Of a stretch of 44,835 bases of DNA, positions 1-10,312 are shown one piece after another; within the stretch, counting starts at the first letter, position 1, and every line of letters begins with the position of its first letter. A program made the position numbers and the translations under genes. The notes below the pieces were generated by a model. That model had not been told where the DNA came from. It saw only the letters and a program-made list of their open reading frames with translations, and did not search any database. This DNA is from an uncultured Pelagibacteraceae bacterium (GTDB lineage: Bacteria > Pseudomonadota > Alphaproteobacteria > Pelagibacterales > Pelagibacteraceae): positions 1 to 44,835 of the forward strand of contig CACLKK010000004.1 of NCBI GenBank assembly GCA_902607525.1, in the 5' to 3' direction.

Positions 1-1037
1 TAAAACCAAAAGAACAGTCCATACTAATAGAGCAAAAAATTTTTCAGGGATTTGGTGGTGTAGCAAATTTACAAAAAAAAAGAAAAGGACAACAATTGGG
101 AGAATTTAAACTCAAAAAAGTTGAACAAGAAATTTTATTAGATGCAGCAAAAGCTCATACAGAATTGTTATTAAACAAAAAGAAGGTAAATATTAATTTA
201 ATAAATGTAGATTTATTAGAAAGACAGGTTGAAACAGATCAAAATAGGCTTGAAAAGGGTGAAATAAGTTTAACAGATTTGGCACAATCAGAGTCTTCTT
301 TAGCCGGAGCTACAGCTGCATTAATAGTAGCTCAAAATGACCTAGTTACCAGTAAGGCAAATTTTGAAAAAATAATAGGAAAAAAGTCAGCTACAAAAAT
401 TCAAGAAACAGAGGAAAGTAATTTAAATCTACCAGACAGCTTGGCTCAGGCTTACAAAATAGCTAATTTAGAAAATCCTGACTTGCAAATAGCAATCTTG
501 GAATATGAGCAATCTAAATTAGATGTAACAATAGCAGGTTCAGAGCTTTCTCCGTCTGCCACACTTTCTTATAAAATTGCTGAACAGGATGATATTAGCA
601 CAACAACACAAGAAAGAACTCAGGAAACAGTAACAGCAACTGCATCCTGGCCACTATTTGCTGGAGGTAAAAATGCATTTAATTATAGAAAATTTCAAGA
701 AATAAAAAATCAAAAAGAACTTTTACTTGAAGACCAAAAAAAAACAACAGAAACAGAAGTAGCTAATGCATGGTCTAGCTACCAATCTTCTAAAAGTGTA
801 TTAGATTCTATTAGATCACAAGTAAAAGCAGCAGAAATTGCAAATGAAGGAATTACCTTAGAATATGAATCTGGAAGCAGCAGAACCACTTTGGAAGTTA
901 TTCAGTCACGATCAATTTTGTTAAACTCAAGAATAAATTTAGCTAGCTCAGAAAGAAATTTTCTTATATCTGAATTTAATCTTTTATCGACAATAGGCCG
1001 ACTCACTGCAAATCAGTTAAATTTAAATTCGAATTAG
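1..1037 (+). CDS. tolC: TolC-family outer membrane efflux protein, 5' truncated
   Basis: This is the C-terminal part of a TolC-type outer membrane channel, the exit duct of type I secretion and efflux systems. The frame is open from the first bases of the window, so the true start lies upstream; a TTG at 96 is only an internal codon. The visible 345 or so residues are long amphipathic helices rich in Q, E, K and S, with the family-typical stretches 'LIEQKIFQGFGG' near the start, 'RLEKGEISLTDLAQSE' and later 'ATASWPLFAGG'. The second of the two TolC repeats is complete at the C-terminus. It is followed by 134 bases of non-coding DNA before recA. The transport partners are not in view, so the substrate cannot be told. 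Confidence 0.88.
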   Translation, partial: KPKEQSILIEQKIFQGFGGVANLQKKRKGQQLGEFKLKKVEQEILLDAAKAHTELLLNKKKVNINLINVDLLERQVETDQNRLEKGEISLTDLAQSESSLAGATAALIVAQNDLVTSKANFEKIIGKKSATKIQETEESNLNLPDSLAQAYKIANLENPDLQIAILEYEQSKLDVTIAGSELSPSATLSYKIAEQDDISTTTQERTQETVTATASWPLFAGGKNAFNYRKFQEIKNQKELLLEDQKKTTETEVANAWSSYQSSKSVLDSIRSQVKAAEIANEGITLEYESGSSRTTLEVIQSRSILLNSRINLASSERNFLISEFNLLSTIGRLTANQLNLNSN

Positions 1038-1106
1038 TGGATCCTAATATTATTTATTTTACAAAAAACCCTGATTTCAGCTGATTTAATTAACTATTGC
1101 TAAAAA

Positions 1107-1121
1107 GAACAAAATGTGTAC
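1107..1121 (+). promoter_or_regulatory. Possible SOS (LexA) box upstream of recA
   Basis: GAAC, seven bases, then GTAC lies 51 bases upstream of the recA start. Alphaproteobacterial LexA boxes are described as GAAC-N7-GAAC (or GTTC-N7-GTTC), so this matches at 7 of 8 fixed positions. It sits within a longer imperfect inverted repeat running to about 1131. Position in front of recA supports the idea. The single mismatch and the high A+T background weaken it, and no lexA gene is in the window. Confidence 0.3.
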
Positions 1122-1171
1122 ATTTGTTTTCATGATTCGTTAGCTAAATTAAAAACAAAAAAAGGTAAAAC

Positions 1172-2269
1172 ATGACTAAAAATAACTTAAAAATAGTAAA
1201 ATCAGGAAAAAATCAGGAAGTGGAAATTAAACAGAAAAACAAAGCTTTAGAAGCAGCTATTAGCCAAATAGATGAGAATTTTGGAAAAGGCTCGGTAATG
1301 AAACTAGGCCAAAAGGCGGCTATAAATGTTGAGGCCATATCAACGGGATCTTTAAGCCTAGATTTAGCTCTTGGAATTGGTGGTCTTCCTAAAGGAAGGG
1401 TTGTAGAAATTTATGGACCAGAATCATCTGGTAAAACTACCTTAGCTTTACAAGTTTTAGCTGAAGCACAAAAAACAGGTGGTATTTGTGCGTTTGTTGA
1501 TGCAGAACATGCGTTAGATCCAGTATATGCAAAGAAATTAGGAGTTAAAACTGAAGAACTTTTAATATCTCAACCAGATACCGGTGAACAAGCTTTAGAA
1601 ATAGCAGATACACTAATTAAATCAGGATCAGTTTCAGTTTTAGTAGTTGATTCAGTAGCGGCACTAACGCCCAGAGCAGAACTCGAAGGAGAAATGGGAG
1701 ATCATCATGTGGGATTACAATCTCGATTGATGAGCCAAGCTCTAAGAAAACTAACTAGCTCTATAGCAAAAACTAATACGATGGTAATTTTTATAAATCA
1801 AATAAGAATGAAAATAGGAATTATGTTTGGTAATCCAGAAACAACATCTGGAGGAAATGCACTAAAATTTTATTCATCAGTAAGAATGGATATTAGAAGA
1901 ATAGGGGCCATTAAAGATAAAGAACAAATTATTGGAAATTCTACTCGTGTAAAAGTGGTTAAAAATAAGGTATCCCCACCGTTTAAAGTTATAGAGTTTG
2001 ATTTAATGTATGGAAAAGGAATTAGTAAATCAGGTGAACTAATAGACTTAGGAGCAAAAGCGGATGTAGTTGAAAAATCAGGTGCATGGTATGCCTACAA
2101 AGGCGAAAAAATTGGCCAAGGTAGAGAAAATGCAAAAATATATCTAGAACAAAATCCAAAAGTTGCTGCAGAAATTGAAATGGCAATAAGGACAAAAGCT
2201 GGTTTAATTTCAAAGAAAATTGAAGGCAATCCAACGGTTGAAAAAACAGATCCTAGTAAAAAAGATTAA
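1172..2269 (+). CDS. recA: Recombinase RecA
   Basis: RecA is the ATP-dependent strand-exchange protein of homologous recombination and co-protease in the SOS response. The 365 residues include the Walker A motif GPESSGKT at about 82-89, 'VDAEHALDP' and the DNA-binding loop region '[18 protein letters not shown]'. There is an N-terminal extension of roughly 20 lysine-rich residues before the conserved core and a charged C-terminal tail, both common variations. The ATG has a plausible AAGGT ribosome site five bases upstream. The gene is flanked by a possible SOS box upstream and a stem-loop terminator downstream, so it is probably transcribed alone. Its modulator recX is 10 kb away rather than adjacent. 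Confidence 0.98.
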   Translation: MTKNNLKIVKSGKNQEVEIKQKNKALEAAISQIDENFGKGSVMKLGQKAAINVEAISTGSLSLDLALGIGGLPKGRVVEIYGPESSGKTTLALQVLAEAQKTGGICAFVDAEHALDPVYAKKLGVKTEELLISQPDTGEQALEIADTLIKSGSVSVLVVDSVAALTPRAELEGEMGDHHVGLQSRLMSQALRKLTSSIAKTNTMVIFINQIRMKIGIMFGNPETTSGGNALKFYSSVRMDIRRIGAIKDKEQIIGNSTRVKVVKNKVSPPFKVIEFDLMYGKGISKSGELIDLGAKADVVEKSGAWYAYKGEKIGQGRENAKIYLEQNPKVAAEIEMAIRTKAGLISKKIEGNPTVEKTDPSKKD

Positions 2270-2292
2270 ATATTTAAATAGTTAGCTCTCTT

Positions 2293-2322
2293 AAGAAAGG
2301 TGTCTAAATAGGCACCTTTCTT
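2293..2322 (+). terminator. Stem-loop terminator after recA
   Basis: A 12-bp stem (arms 2293-2304 and 2311-2322, ending AAGAAAGGTG / CACCTTTCTT, one G-T pair) closes a six-base TAAATA loop, 23 bases past the recA stop. The following tract, CTCTTCTA, is only moderately T-rich, so termination efficiency is uncertain. Confidence 0.65.
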
Positions 2323-2364
2323 CTCTTCTAGACATAATTCTAAAAAACTGTATTTAATAGATAA

Positions 2365-5040
2365 ATGGCAGAAAAAACATTAAAAAATGTAAGAAAGTCA
2401 TTTTTGAATTATTTTTCAAATAGAGGCCATCAAATTATAGAATCTAGCAATTTGGTGCCAGGAAACGATCCTACTTTAATGTTCACCAATTCCGGAATGG
2501 TGCAGTTCAAAAATGTTTTTACGGGTTTAGAAAAGCGTGATTATAAACGAGCTACCACTTCACAGAAATGTGTTAGAGCAGGAGGAAAACATAATGATTT
2601 AGAAAATGTGGGTTACACACCCAGACACCATACTTTTTTCGAAATGTTAGGAAATTTTTCTTTTGGAGATTACTTTAAGGATATCGCAATAGAATTAGCA
2701 TGGAATTTAATAACCAAGGAATTTCAGATACCGAAAGATAGATTGTGCGTAAGTGTTTACTCAGAAGATAAAGAGGCTTTTGATCTATGGAAAAAAATTG
2801 CAGGCCTACCGGAAAGTAAAATTTATAAAATATCTACTAGTGATAATTTTTGGTCAATGGGTGACCTTGGGCCCTGCGGGCCTTGCTCAGAAATATTTTA
2901 TGATCATGGAGAGCAGTTACAAGGAGGGCCTCCAGGAAGCAAAAATCAAGATGGTGACCGCTTTATAGAAATATGGAATTTAGTATTTATGCAATTTGAA
3001 CAAATTTCTAAAGAAAAAAGAGTCAGTCTTCCAAAACCATCGGTAGATACAGGAATGGGTCTAGAAAGAATTTCAGCATTACTTCAGGGAACTCATGATA
3101 ATTATGCTACAGATCATTTCAAAACTTTAATTAATGCCTCTTCAAATTTAACTAAAACCAAAGTTAGTAAGGAAAATATAGCTAGCCACAGAGTTATTGC
3201 AGATCATCTTAGAGCTAGTTCATTTTTAATTGCAGAAGGAGTCTTACCGTCTAATGAAGGAAGGGGTTATGTTTTAAGAAGAATAATGAGAAGAGGAATG
3301 AGACACGCTCATACATTGGGTAGCAAAGAAACAATTTTTTATAAAATGGTACCAACATTAATTAATGAAATGTCAGATTCCTATCCAGAATTAAAGAGAG
3401 CAGAACCTTTGATTACTGAGACATTAAAAACAGAAGAAGAAAAATTTTCTTCATTATTAAACAGAGGAATAGAAATTTTAAATGATAATTTAAATAAAGT
3501 GAAAAACAATTCTTTCCCTGGAGAAGTTGCTTTTAAATTATATGATACTTACGGTTTTCCACTAGATCTTACTGCTGATATTTTGAAAAACAAAAATATA
3601 AAAGTAGATAAAATAGGTTTTGAAAAAGAAATGGAAAAAAGTAAAAAATTAGCTAGAGCTAATTGGAAAGGATCTGGAGATAAATCTTTAGAGGAAAAAT
3701 GGTTTAAAGTTAGAGAACAAATTAGTCCTACAGAATTTTTAGGTTATGAATTTGATAAACTTGAAGGAGTTGTACTTAAAATTTCAAAAGGTAAAGATTT
3801 TGTGAATGAAGCAAAAGCAGGCGATAAAATAGAGATAGTAACCAATCAAACACCATTTTATGCAGAGTCGGGAGGTCAAGTTGGTGATCAAGGTGTAATT
3901 TATTCTAATGATTGCAAAGTTGAAATAGAAGACACGCAAAAAAAAATGGGAGATCTTCATGTCCATTTTGGAAAAGTTAACAAAGGTTCTTTAAAAATTA
4001 ATCAAAATGTAAATCTTGAAATTGATGTAAAAAGAAGAAACGATGCTAGAGCTTATCACTCAGCAACACATTTGCTTCACGAGGCTTTAAGAAGAACTTT
4101 AGGTAAACATGTTACTCAAAAAGGCTCTTTAGTTAGTCCGGAAAAACTTAGATTTGATTTTAGTCATAATAAACCTATTGAAAAAAATGAAATTGAAAAA
4201 ATAGAAAAGTATGTGAATGACATGGTTAACACAGCAGCAGATGTTAAGACTAGGATTATGACACCTAAAGAAGCTGTCGAAAAAGGTGCTCTAGCTATGT
4301 TTGGCGAGAAATATGGAGATGAAGTTAGAGTTTTATCTATGGGTAAAGAAAATCGAGGCTATTTTTCTACTGAACTTTGCGGTGGTACTCATGTTAAAAA
4401 TACAAAAGATATTGGAAAATTTAAAATAATAAACCAATCATCAATTTCAGCAGGAGTTAGAAGAGTGGAAGCTTTAAGGGAGCAGCAATTAGAAAATTAT
4501 GAAAAATCTTTAGAAAAAAATAAATCTTTAAAAAATAAATCTTTAAAAGATGAGATAGAATCAATCAAAAAAGAATTATTAAAATATAATGTTAAACCTG
4601 ATTACAAAGAGGACCTAGAGTTACTTGAAAATATTAAAAATTTAAATAAACAATTAGATAAAATTAAAATTCAAATTATAATTAAGGACAAAAATAAGAA
4701 TGTTATTAAAGATAAAAAAGTAGGCTCCTTTACTTTAAGGTATCAAGTTCTAACTGATTTTCCTCCAAAGGAACTGAGAAACGTAGTAGATCAAAGTAAA
4801 AAAGATATTAAGAAAGGTGTTGTCGTTGGATTTTCTACATTTGAAGGTAAAGTTGGAGTTGCGGTTGGGGTAACTAATGAATTAACAAAAAAATATGATG
4901 CAGTATCACTTGTAAAAATTGCTTCAGAAGTCCTTGGTGGAAAAGGCGGAGGTGGAAGAAAAGATTTTGCACAAGCTGGTGGCGCAAATAAAGATAAAAT
5001 TCAAGAGGCTTTTAATGCTTTAAATAAAAAAGTTAATTAA
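2365..5040 (+). CDS. alaS: Alanine--tRNA ligase
   Basis: AlaRS charges tRNA-Ala with alanine and edits mischarged serine or glycine. The 891-residue length is full size. The class II catalytic core occupies roughly residues 1-450, including the N-terminal '[11 protein letters not shown]' and '[17 protein letters not shown]' blocks. The editing domain carries the zinc-binding HSATHLLH (around 568) and CGGTH motifs. A lysine-rich coiled coil and the glycine-rich C-Ala domain ('[16 protein letters not shown]') end the protein. It follows recA with its own 95-base gap. Its last 8 bases overlap the 3' end of the opposing icd gene. Confidence 0.98.
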   Translation: MAEKTLKNVRKSFLNYFSNRGHQIIESSNLVPGNDPTLMFTNSGMVQFKNVFTGLEKRDYKRATTSQKCVRAGGKHNDLENVGYTPRHHTFFEMLGNFSFGDYFKDIAIELAWNLITKEFQIPKDRLCVSVYSEDKEAFDLWKKIAGLPESKIYKISTSDNFWSMGDLGPCGPCSEIFYDHGEQLQGGPPGSKNQDGDRFIEIWNLVFMQFEQISKEKRVSLPKPSVDTGMGLERISALLQGTHDNYATDHFKTLINASSNLTKTKVSKENIASHRVIADHLRASSFLIAEGVLPSNEGRGYVLRRIMRRGMRHAHTLGSKETIFYKMVPTLINEMSDSYPELKRAEPLITETLKTEEEKFSSLLNRGIEILNDNLNKVKNNSFPGEVAFKLYDTYGFPLDLTADILKNKNIKVDKIGFEKEMEKSKKLARANWKGSGDKSLEEKWFKVREQISPTEFLGYEFDKLEGVVLKISKGKDFVNEAKAGDKIEIVTNQTPFYAESGGQVGDQGVIYSNDCKVEIEDTQKKMGDLHVHFGKVNKGSLKINQNVNLEIDVKRRNDARAYHSATHLLHEALRRTLGKHVTQKGSLVSPEKLRFDFSHNKPIEKNEIEKIEKYVNDMVNTAADVKTRIMTPKEAVEKGALAMFGEKYGDEVRVLSMGKENRGYFSTELCGGTHVKNTKDIGKFKIINQSSISAGVRRVEALREQQLENYEKSLEKNKSLKNKSLKDEIESIKKELLKYNVKPDYKEDLELLENIKNLNKQLDKIKIQIIIKDKNKNVIKDKKVGSFTLRYQVLTDFPPKELRNVVDQSKKDIKKGVVVGFSTFEGKVGVAVGVTNELTKKYDAVSLVKIASEVLGGKGGGGRKDFAQAGGANKDKIQEAFNALNKKVN

Positions 5041-6247
5041 GACTTTTTTTTAAATTAGAATCTATGGATTCTAAAAATTCATTTGTAGTTAAATATTTTT
5101 GATTTTTACCAACTAATCTAGCTAAATCTTTAGTCATAAAACCATCTTCAACCGTCTGTACACAAACCTTTTCTAAAGTTTTTACAAATTTTTTTAAGTC
5201 TTCATTGTTATCCAATTTACCACGATGATAAAGACCTCTTGCCCAAGCAAAGATTGAAGCAATTGGGTTTGTTGAAGTTTCTTTACCTTGTTGATGTAAT
5301 CTGTAGTGCCTTGTTACTGTGCCATGTGCGGCTTCAGATTCTATAGTTTTACCATCTGGTGACATCAAAACACTTGTCATGAGACCTAATGATCCAAATC
5401 CTTGCGCTATTGTATCTGATTGAACATCACCATCGTAATTTTTACATGCCCAAATGTAATTACCATTCCATTTCATTGCGCATGCAACCATATCGTCTAT
5501 AAGCCTATGTTCATAAGTTATCATTCTATCCTTAAATTTTTTTTCAAATTCTTTTTCATAAATTTCTTGAAATAAATCTTTAAATCTACCATCGTATTTT
5601 TTTAAAATTGTGTTTTTTGTAGAAAGATAAACTGGCCATTTTCTATTTAATCCATAGTTCATACAAGCTCTTGCAAAATCTTTAATGGATTGATCTAGGT
5701 TGTACATTGATAAAGCAATCCCGGGTCCACTAAAATTAAAAACTTCAAACTCTTTTTTTTGTTTTCCATCTTCTGAAGTCCATTTTATTTCTAACTTTCC
5801 TTTTCCTGGAACTTTGAAATCTGTAGCTCTGTATTGATCTCCAAAGGCATGTCTTCCTATGACAATTGGATTAGTCCAGCTAGGAACTAGTTTCGGGATA
5901 TTTTTACAAATTATTGGTTCACGAAATACAGTGCCCCCTAAAATATTCCTTATTGTCCCATTAGGAGATTTCCACATCTTTTTTAATTTAAACTCTTTTA
6001 CACGATTTTCGTCAGGAGTAATTGTTGCACACTTAATACCTACCCCTACTTTTTTTATAGCATTAGCGCATTCAATTGTTATTTTATCTGATGTTTTATC
6101 TCTATTCTCTATACTCAGGTCATAATACTGTATGCCGATGTCTATATAGGGAAGAATTAGCTTCTTTTTGATAAAGCTCCATATTATTCTTGTCATTTCG
6201 TCGCCATCTAACTCGACAACGGGGTTTTTTACTTTAATTTTAGCCAT
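5033..6247 (-). CDS. icd: Isocitrate dehydrogenase, NADP-dependent
   Basis: This enzyme oxidatively decarboxylates isocitrate to 2-oxoglutarate in the TCA cycle. It has 404 residues, matching the homodimeric, eukaryote-like IDH subfamily found in many alphaproteobacteria, not the E. coli type. Supporting motifs include '[13 protein letters not shown]' at the N-terminus, 'SPNGTIRN', '[10 protein letters not shown]', 'YDGDVQSD' and the cofactor-binding '[12 protein letters not shown]' block. It is convergent with alaS (8-base overlap) and divergent from psd with a 74-base gap that must hold both promoters. It appears monocistronic. Confidence 0.97.
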   Translation of the reverse strand: MAKIKVKNPVVELDGDEMTRIIWSFIKKKLILPYIDIGIQYYDLSIENRDKTSDKITIECANAIKKVGVGIKCATITPDENRVKEFKLKKMWKSPNGTIRNILGGTVFREPIICKNIPKLVPSWTNPIVIGRHAFGDQYRATDFKVPGKGKLEIKWTSEDGKQKKEFEVFNFSGPGIALSMYNLDQSIKDFARACMNYGLNRKWPVYLSTKNTILKKYDGRFKDLFQEIYEKEFEKKFKDRMITYEHRLIDDMVACAMKWNGNYIWACKNYDGDVQSDTIAQGFGSLGLMTSVLMSPDGKTIESEAAHGTVTRHYRLHQQGKETSTNPIASIFAWARGLYHRGKLDNNEDLKKFVKTLEKVCVQTVEDGFMTKDLARLVGKNQKYLTTNEFLESIDSNLKKSLN

Positions 6248-6321
6248 TAATATTTGTTTTTATTAATTGAATTAAATTCTTAAATATACATATTAGCTTA
6301 AAATTAAAAAGAGTTTAAATT

Positions 6322-6972
6322 ATGTTTAATTTTATTGTACAGAAACTTCATAAAGAAGGTTACAGATTTGTAGCTATAGCTGCCGTTATCACATTTATTC
6401 TTTTGTTAATTAATAATTATTTAGGATTGATTGGCTTAGTAATCACAATTTGGGTCTATTATTTTTTTAGAGATCCAGACAGATTTCCAATTAAAGATGA
6501 AAATTATTTGCTTAGTCCCGCAGACGGGAAAATAACACAAATTATGGAAATGGAAGGACCAAAGGAATTAGGCTTAGAAGGAAAAAAATATACTAGAATA
6601 AGTGTATTTATGGATGTGCTTTGTTGCCATGTTAATAGATTTCCTTACACTGGAACGGTTGATAAAATATTTTATAAAGCTGGGAAATTTATAAATGCAA
6701 CGCTTGATAAAGCCAGTGAAGATAATGAGAGAAATTATGTAAAAATAAAAAATTCAAATGGAGATGAAATAGTTGTGGTGCAAATAGCAGGAATGATAGC
6801 AAGAAGGATTGTTTGTGACGTAAAAGAAGGAGATACACTCAATCAAGGAGATAGATTTGGAATGATTAGATTTGGTAGCAGGGTAGATATATATTTTCAA
6901 AATTATAATTTGTTAGCTCGGAAAGGTCAAAATACTGTAGCTGGAGAAACTTTATTAGCTAAAAAAAATTAA
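6322..6972 (+). CDS. psd: Phosphatidylserine decarboxylase proenzyme
   Basis: Psd makes phosphatidylethanolamine from phosphatidylserine at the inner membrane. At 216 residues it is the short-form (archaeal-type) family. Residues about 17-45 are hydrophobic and should anchor it. 'SPADGKI' and 'MDVLCCHVNRFP' are conserved blocks. The C-terminal 'RFGSRVD' contains the Gly-Ser pair at which the proenzyme self-cleaves to generate the pyruvoyl cofactor. pssA, which makes its substrate, starts four bases after the stop, so the two enzymes form one transcription unit. Confidence 0.95.
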   Translation: MFNFIVQKLHKEGYRFVAIAAVITFILLLINNYLGLIGLVITIWVYYFFRDPDRFPIKDENYLLSPADGKITQIMEMEGPKELGLEGKKYTRISVFMDVLCCHVNRFPYTGTVDKIFYKAGKFINATLDKASEDNERNYVKIKNSNGDEIVVVQIAGMIARRIVCDVKEGDTLNQGDRFGMIRFGSRVDIYFQNYNLLARKGQNTVAGETLLAKKN

Positions 6973-6976
6973 TATT

Positions 6977-7777
6977 ATGTTAGAAAGTAAAAAAGAATTT
7001 AAACTTATCCCAAAAAAAACTCCTAGATCACTTCTTCCAAACACCCTTACTATTTTTGGAGTTTGTTTAGGACTAAGTTCAATAAAATTTGCACTTGATA
7101 CAAATTATGGTATGGCAATAATTGCAATTGGGTTTGCTGCCATTCTAGATACCTTAGATGGTAGAGTAGCGCGCTTAATAAAAGGAACTTCAAAAGTTGG
7201 CAAAGAATTAGATTCTCTTACAGATGTTATTAGTTTTGGAGTTGCACCAAGCTTTATAATGTATTTTTGGGCTTTAAATGAAGTAGGAAAATTTGGATGG
7301 ATGTTCGTTTTAATTTATACAGTATGTTGTGCTCTTCGCTTAGCTAGATTTAATCTAACAGTAATCGAAGAAAATGAGACTTGGAAGGTTAATTTTTTTG
7401 AAGGTGTTCCATCACCTGCAGCTGCTGGTCTAGTACTGCTTCCACTAATATTAAATTTAAGTGGGATAATTAAATTTGAAAACTATGCTGTTTTAAGTTC
7501 AATAGCAATTTTGCTAACATCCATTTTAATGGTTAGTAAAATACCTACATATTCTTTAAAAAGAATTTTGATTCCACGAAATTTTGCTATTTTTTTACTA
7601 CTAGGTATTGGAATTTATATAAGTCTTTTAATTTTTTACACTTTTGAGACATTATTTTTTACTGGTATAATTTATTTGTTACTAATACCAATAAGTTTTT
7701 TTCACTATAGAAATAAAAATAAAAAAACATCTATAACATCAAAAGAAGAACAAGAAGAAGATGAAGATGTGTTGTAA
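6977..7777 (+). CDS. pssA: CDP-diacylglycerol--serine O-phosphatidyltransferase
   Basis: PssA condenses CDP-diacylglycerol with serine to give phosphatidylserine, the step before Psd. The CDP-alcohol phosphatidyltransferase signature (DG-x2-AR-x8-G-x3-D-x3-D) is intact, starting 'DGRVAR' near residue 61 and ending 'ELDSLTD'. About seven to eight hydrophobic helices span the 266 residues. A cytoplasmic acidic tail (EEQEEDEDVL) ends the protein. It is coupled to psd by a four-base gap, and rlmE begins 12 bases downstream. Confidence 0.95.
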   Translation: MLESKKEFKLIPKKTPRSLLPNTLTIFGVCLGLSSIKFALDTNYGMAIIAIGFAAILDTLDGRVARLIKGTSKVGKELDSLTDVISFGVAPSFIMYFWALNEVGKFGWMFVLIYTVCCALRLARFNLTVIEENETWKVNFFEGVPSPAAAGLVLLPLILNLSGIIKFENYAVLSSIAILLTSILMVSKIPTYSLKRILIPRNFAIFLLLGIGIYISLLIFYTFETLFFTGIIYLLLIPISFFHYRNKNKKTSITSKEEQEEDEDVL

Positions 7778-7789
7778 ATTATAAAATAC

Positions 7790-8407
7790 TTGACAAAAAA
7801 TAAAATTTCAAAAAATTGGTTAATAAAGAAAAAAAAAGATCCTTTTTTTAAGCTTTCAAAGATTAAAGGATTTAGATCTAGATCGGCTTTTAAATTAATA
7901 GAAATGAATAAAAAGTTTAAGTTTTTAAAAGAAAATTCATTGTTACTAGATTTAGGATCTTTTCCAGGAGGATGGTCTCAGGTAGCAAGCAAAGAAATTA
8001 CAAAAGGCAAGATATTATCAATAGATATAAAATTTATGGAAAAGATTGATAAAGTTGATTTTATAAAAGGTGACTTTCTCCAAGACAATATTTTCGAAAA
8101 AATAATTTTTTATTTTAATAGTAAAGTAGATGTAGTCTTATCTGACATGGCTGCAAATACCACTGGAAACAAAACATTAGATTCTTATAGAACCGGAGAA
8201 CTATGTTTAGGCGCAATGGATCTAGCAACAAAAATTCTATCAAAAGATGGAGTTTTTTTGTCAAAAGCTTTTATGGGCACAATATTTAATGAGATTAATG
8301 AAAGTGCGAAAAAAAACTTTAGAAAAGTTGTTAAATACAAACCAATATCTAGCAAAAAAGAATCAAAAGAAATTTATATTTATTGCCAAGGAATTTTAAA
8401 TATATGA
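7790..8407 (+). CDS. rlmE: 23S rRNA (uridine-2'-O-)-methyltransferase RlmE (FtsJ/RrmJ)
   Basis: RlmE methylates the 2'-O of a conserved uridine in the 23S rRNA A-loop using S-adenosylmethionine. The 205-residue protein has 'SRSAFKLIE' with the first catalytic lysine, the SAM-binding 'DLGSFPGGWSQVA', 'SDMAANTTG' with the catalytic aspartate, 'LSKAFMG' with the second lysine, and 'SKEIYIY' with the glutamate, so the K-D-K-E tetrad appears complete. The only reasonable start is TTG at 7790, since no ATG precedes the conserved region. It lies in the same-strand run that begins with psd. Confidence 0.93.
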   Translation: MTKNKISKNWLIKKKKDPFFKLSKIKGFRSRSAFKLIEMNKKFKFLKENSLLLDLGSFPGGWSQVASKEITKGKILSIDIKFMEKIDKVDFIKGDFLQDNIFEKIIFYFNSKVDVVLSDMAANTTGNKTLDSYRTGELCLGAMDLATKILSKDGVFLSKAFMGTIFNEINESAKKNFRKVVKYKPISSKKESKEIYIYCQGILNI

Positions 8408-8432
8408 TACATAATAAAATAAAAACTGGACA

Positions 8433-8882
8433 ATGAAAAAAAGTTATTTTTTTATAAAAGCGCTTGTTATATTTTTTCTCTGTAACTCAATTGGGACAGC
8501 AAAAGAGTCTTCTTATTTCATCAAGGGAAAAAAATTCTTTGAAAAGAAAGAATTTGATAAATCAAAAATTTTATTTGAAAGAGATTTAGTTTTTAATCCA
8601 AAAAGTGAAAAATCTTATCTTTTTCTTGCAAAAATTTTTGAAAAGGATGAAAACGACGAGGAACAAGAGCATAATTTAAATAATGTTCTTCTGTTAAATC
8701 CCATAAATGATGAAGCAATATATATGCTTGCACTTATGAAAATTAAACAATCCGATTACAATGAAGCAAAAAAATTAATTAATAAATTCAGTTTGGTTTG
8801 CAAATCTTTCTGCTCAAAAAAAAAAGAAATTGAAGAGAAATTAAAAAAGTTGACTCCAGAAAATGCAAAAAATAACAATTAA
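8433..8882 (+). CDS. Secreted tetratricopeptide-repeat protein
   Basis: This is a 149-residue protein with an N-terminal signal sequence (hydrophobic from about residue 8 to 20, cleavage likely after 'GTA'). About two to three TPR-like helical repeats follow ('AKIFEKDENDEE', 'EAIYMLALMKIKQSDYNEAKK'). TPR domains mediate protein-protein contacts, and no specific partner can be named. Its last 20 bases overlap the start of panB. A periplasmic location is inferred from the signal sequence. Confidence 0.7.
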   Translation: MKKSYFFIKALVIFFLCNSIGTAKESSYFIKGKKFFEKKEFDKSKILFERDLVFNPKSEKSYLFLAKIFEKDENDEEQEHNLNNVLLLNPINDEAIYMLALMKIKQSDYNEAKKLINKFSLVCKSFCSKKKEIEEKLKKLTPENAKNNN

Positions 8883-9642
8883 AAAAATTTTAAATAAAAA
8901 AAATAAGTCTCCAATAGCTTGTTTAACCGCATATTCAAAAAATACAGCTCAAGTAGCAGATAAATATTGTGACATAATTTTGGTTGGAGACTCTTTAGGT
9001 ATGGTTCTATACGGAATGAAAACAACAAGAGATGTTAAAATTGAAACAATGATCCTTCATGCTAAAGCTGTAAAAAAATCTACAAAGAAAAGTTTAGTAG
9101 TTTTTGATATGCCTTACAAAACATATCCAAATAAACTTGCTGCATATAAAAATGCTAAAAAAGTAATTAAGCTTACCAAATGTGATGCTGTTAAATTAGA
9201 AGGGGGAACTAAAATTGTAAATATAATTAAATATTTAGTTAAAAGAAAAATTCCTGTAATGGGACATATTGGACTTTTACCTCAAACTTCAAAAAAATTT
9301 AAAGTCAAAGGAAAAAATTCAATTCAAAAAAATAAAATTTTAAAAGATGCATTAGCTGTATCAAAATCTGGAGCCTTTGCAATTGTAGTTGAATGTGTTG
9401 TGGAAAATTTAGCTAAAACTATTACTAGAAAAGTTCTTATTCCAACAATTGGGATAGGAGCTTCTAAATATTGTGATGGTCAAATACTAGTTACAGAGGA
9501 TATGTTAGGATTAAATGATGTTTCACCAAAGTTTGTGAAGAAATATGTAAATTTGAATAAAATTGTGGAAAAATCTATAAAAAATTATGTAAAAGATGTG
9601 AAGATGAAAAGATTTCCATCCACAAAATATGCGTATAAATAA
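8863..9642 (+). CDS. panB: 3-methyl-2-oxobutanoate hydroxymethyltransferase
   Basis: PanB transfers a hydroxymethyl group from methylenetetrahydrofolate to 2-oxoisovalerate, giving ketopantoate for pantothenate and CoA synthesis. The 259-residue length is normal. Motifs include 'LTAYSKNTAQVAD', the metal-binding 'VGDSLGMVLYG', 'VKLEGG' and 'GHIGLLPQ', and 'IPTIGIGAS'. It overlaps the preceding TPR gene by 20 bases, suggesting translational coupling. panC and a ketopantoate reductase are not adjacent, so whether the pathway is complete cannot be judged here. Confidence 0.95.
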   Translation: MQKITIKKILNKKNKSPIACLTAYSKNTAQVADKYCDIILVGDSLGMVLYGMKTTRDVKIETMILHAKAVKKSTKKSLVVFDMPYKTYPNKLAAYKNAKKVIKLTKCDAVKLEGGTKIVNIIKYLVKRKIPVMGHIGLLPQTSKKFKVKGKNSIQKNKILKDALAVSKSGAFAIVVECVVENLAKTITRKVLIPTIGIGASKYCDGQILVTEDMLGLNDVSPKFVKKYVNLNKIVEKSIKNYVKDVKMKRFPSTKYAYK

Positions 9643-9661
9643 TAAACAATATAGAATTTAG

Positions 9662-10312
9662 ATGGCAGATAATTTATTTGAAGCTCGGTATGATTTAACA
9701 AAGAAATCGAAATTTAGAAGATTTTATGAATCTAATAAAATTTTGATTTATCTTTTACTTTTATTATTGGTAATTTTATTTGGATCGATAAGTTATTTTT
9801 TAGATAATAAAGAAAAAAAAAGAATTGCTTTATCAGAAAATTATGTTCAATCAAAAATCTATCTTGAAAACGAGAATAAAGAAAAAGCTATTAATTTATT
9901 AAAAGATATAATTTTTGCTAACGATCCAACTTATTCAACTTTATCTTTGTTTATGATTTTAAATCAAAATTTAATTAATGATAATAATGAAATATCAAAT
10001 TTATTTGATCATTTATTATCAAATAACAAATACGATAAGGAGATTAGAAATTTGCTGGTTTATAAAAAAGCTTTATATAACTCAAATTACATGAGTGAAT
10101 CTGAGCTATTAGAAGAAATAAAATCACTAGTAAATAAAGAATCTATTTGGACGCCTTATGCATTACTATTGGCAGGTGATTACTTTATGTCAAAAAAAGA
10201 ATATAGTAAGGCTAAAGATTTTTATATAGAGATTTTATCAATAAATAATTTAGAAAAAGATATATACGATCAAGCAAAATACCAACTAAAATATATTGCT
10301 AATGTTCAATAA
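9662..10312 (+). CDS. YfgM-like membrane-anchored TPR protein
   Basis: The 216-residue protein has a short basic cytoplasmic N-terminus, one transmembrane helix at about 27-47 and a helical, TPR-like C-terminal domain ('NEKEKAINLLKDI', 'KKEYSKAKDFYIEIL'). This architecture, and its place immediately upstream of a bamB homologue with overlapping ends, match the YfgM family of periplasmic ancillary chaperone-like proteins. Sequence divergence is high, so the assignment rests on architecture and neighbourhood. The overlap with the next gene is 11 bases if bamB starts at its ATG. Confidence 0.68.
   Translation: MADNLFEARYDLTKKSKFRRFYESNKILIYLLLLLLVILFGSISYFLDNKEKKRIALSENYVQSKIYLENENKEKAINLLKDIIFANDPTYSTLSLFMILNQNLINDNNEISNLFDHLLSNNKYDKEIRNLLVYKKALYNSNYMSESELLEEIKSLVNKESIWTPYALLLAGDYFMSKKEYSKAKDFYIEILSINNLEKDIYDQAKYQLKYIANVQ

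Noticed and set aside
96-98. TTG at 96 as start of the TolC-like gene
   Set aside because: The frame is open upstream to the window edge and encodes conserved TolC residues, so the gene begins outside the window.
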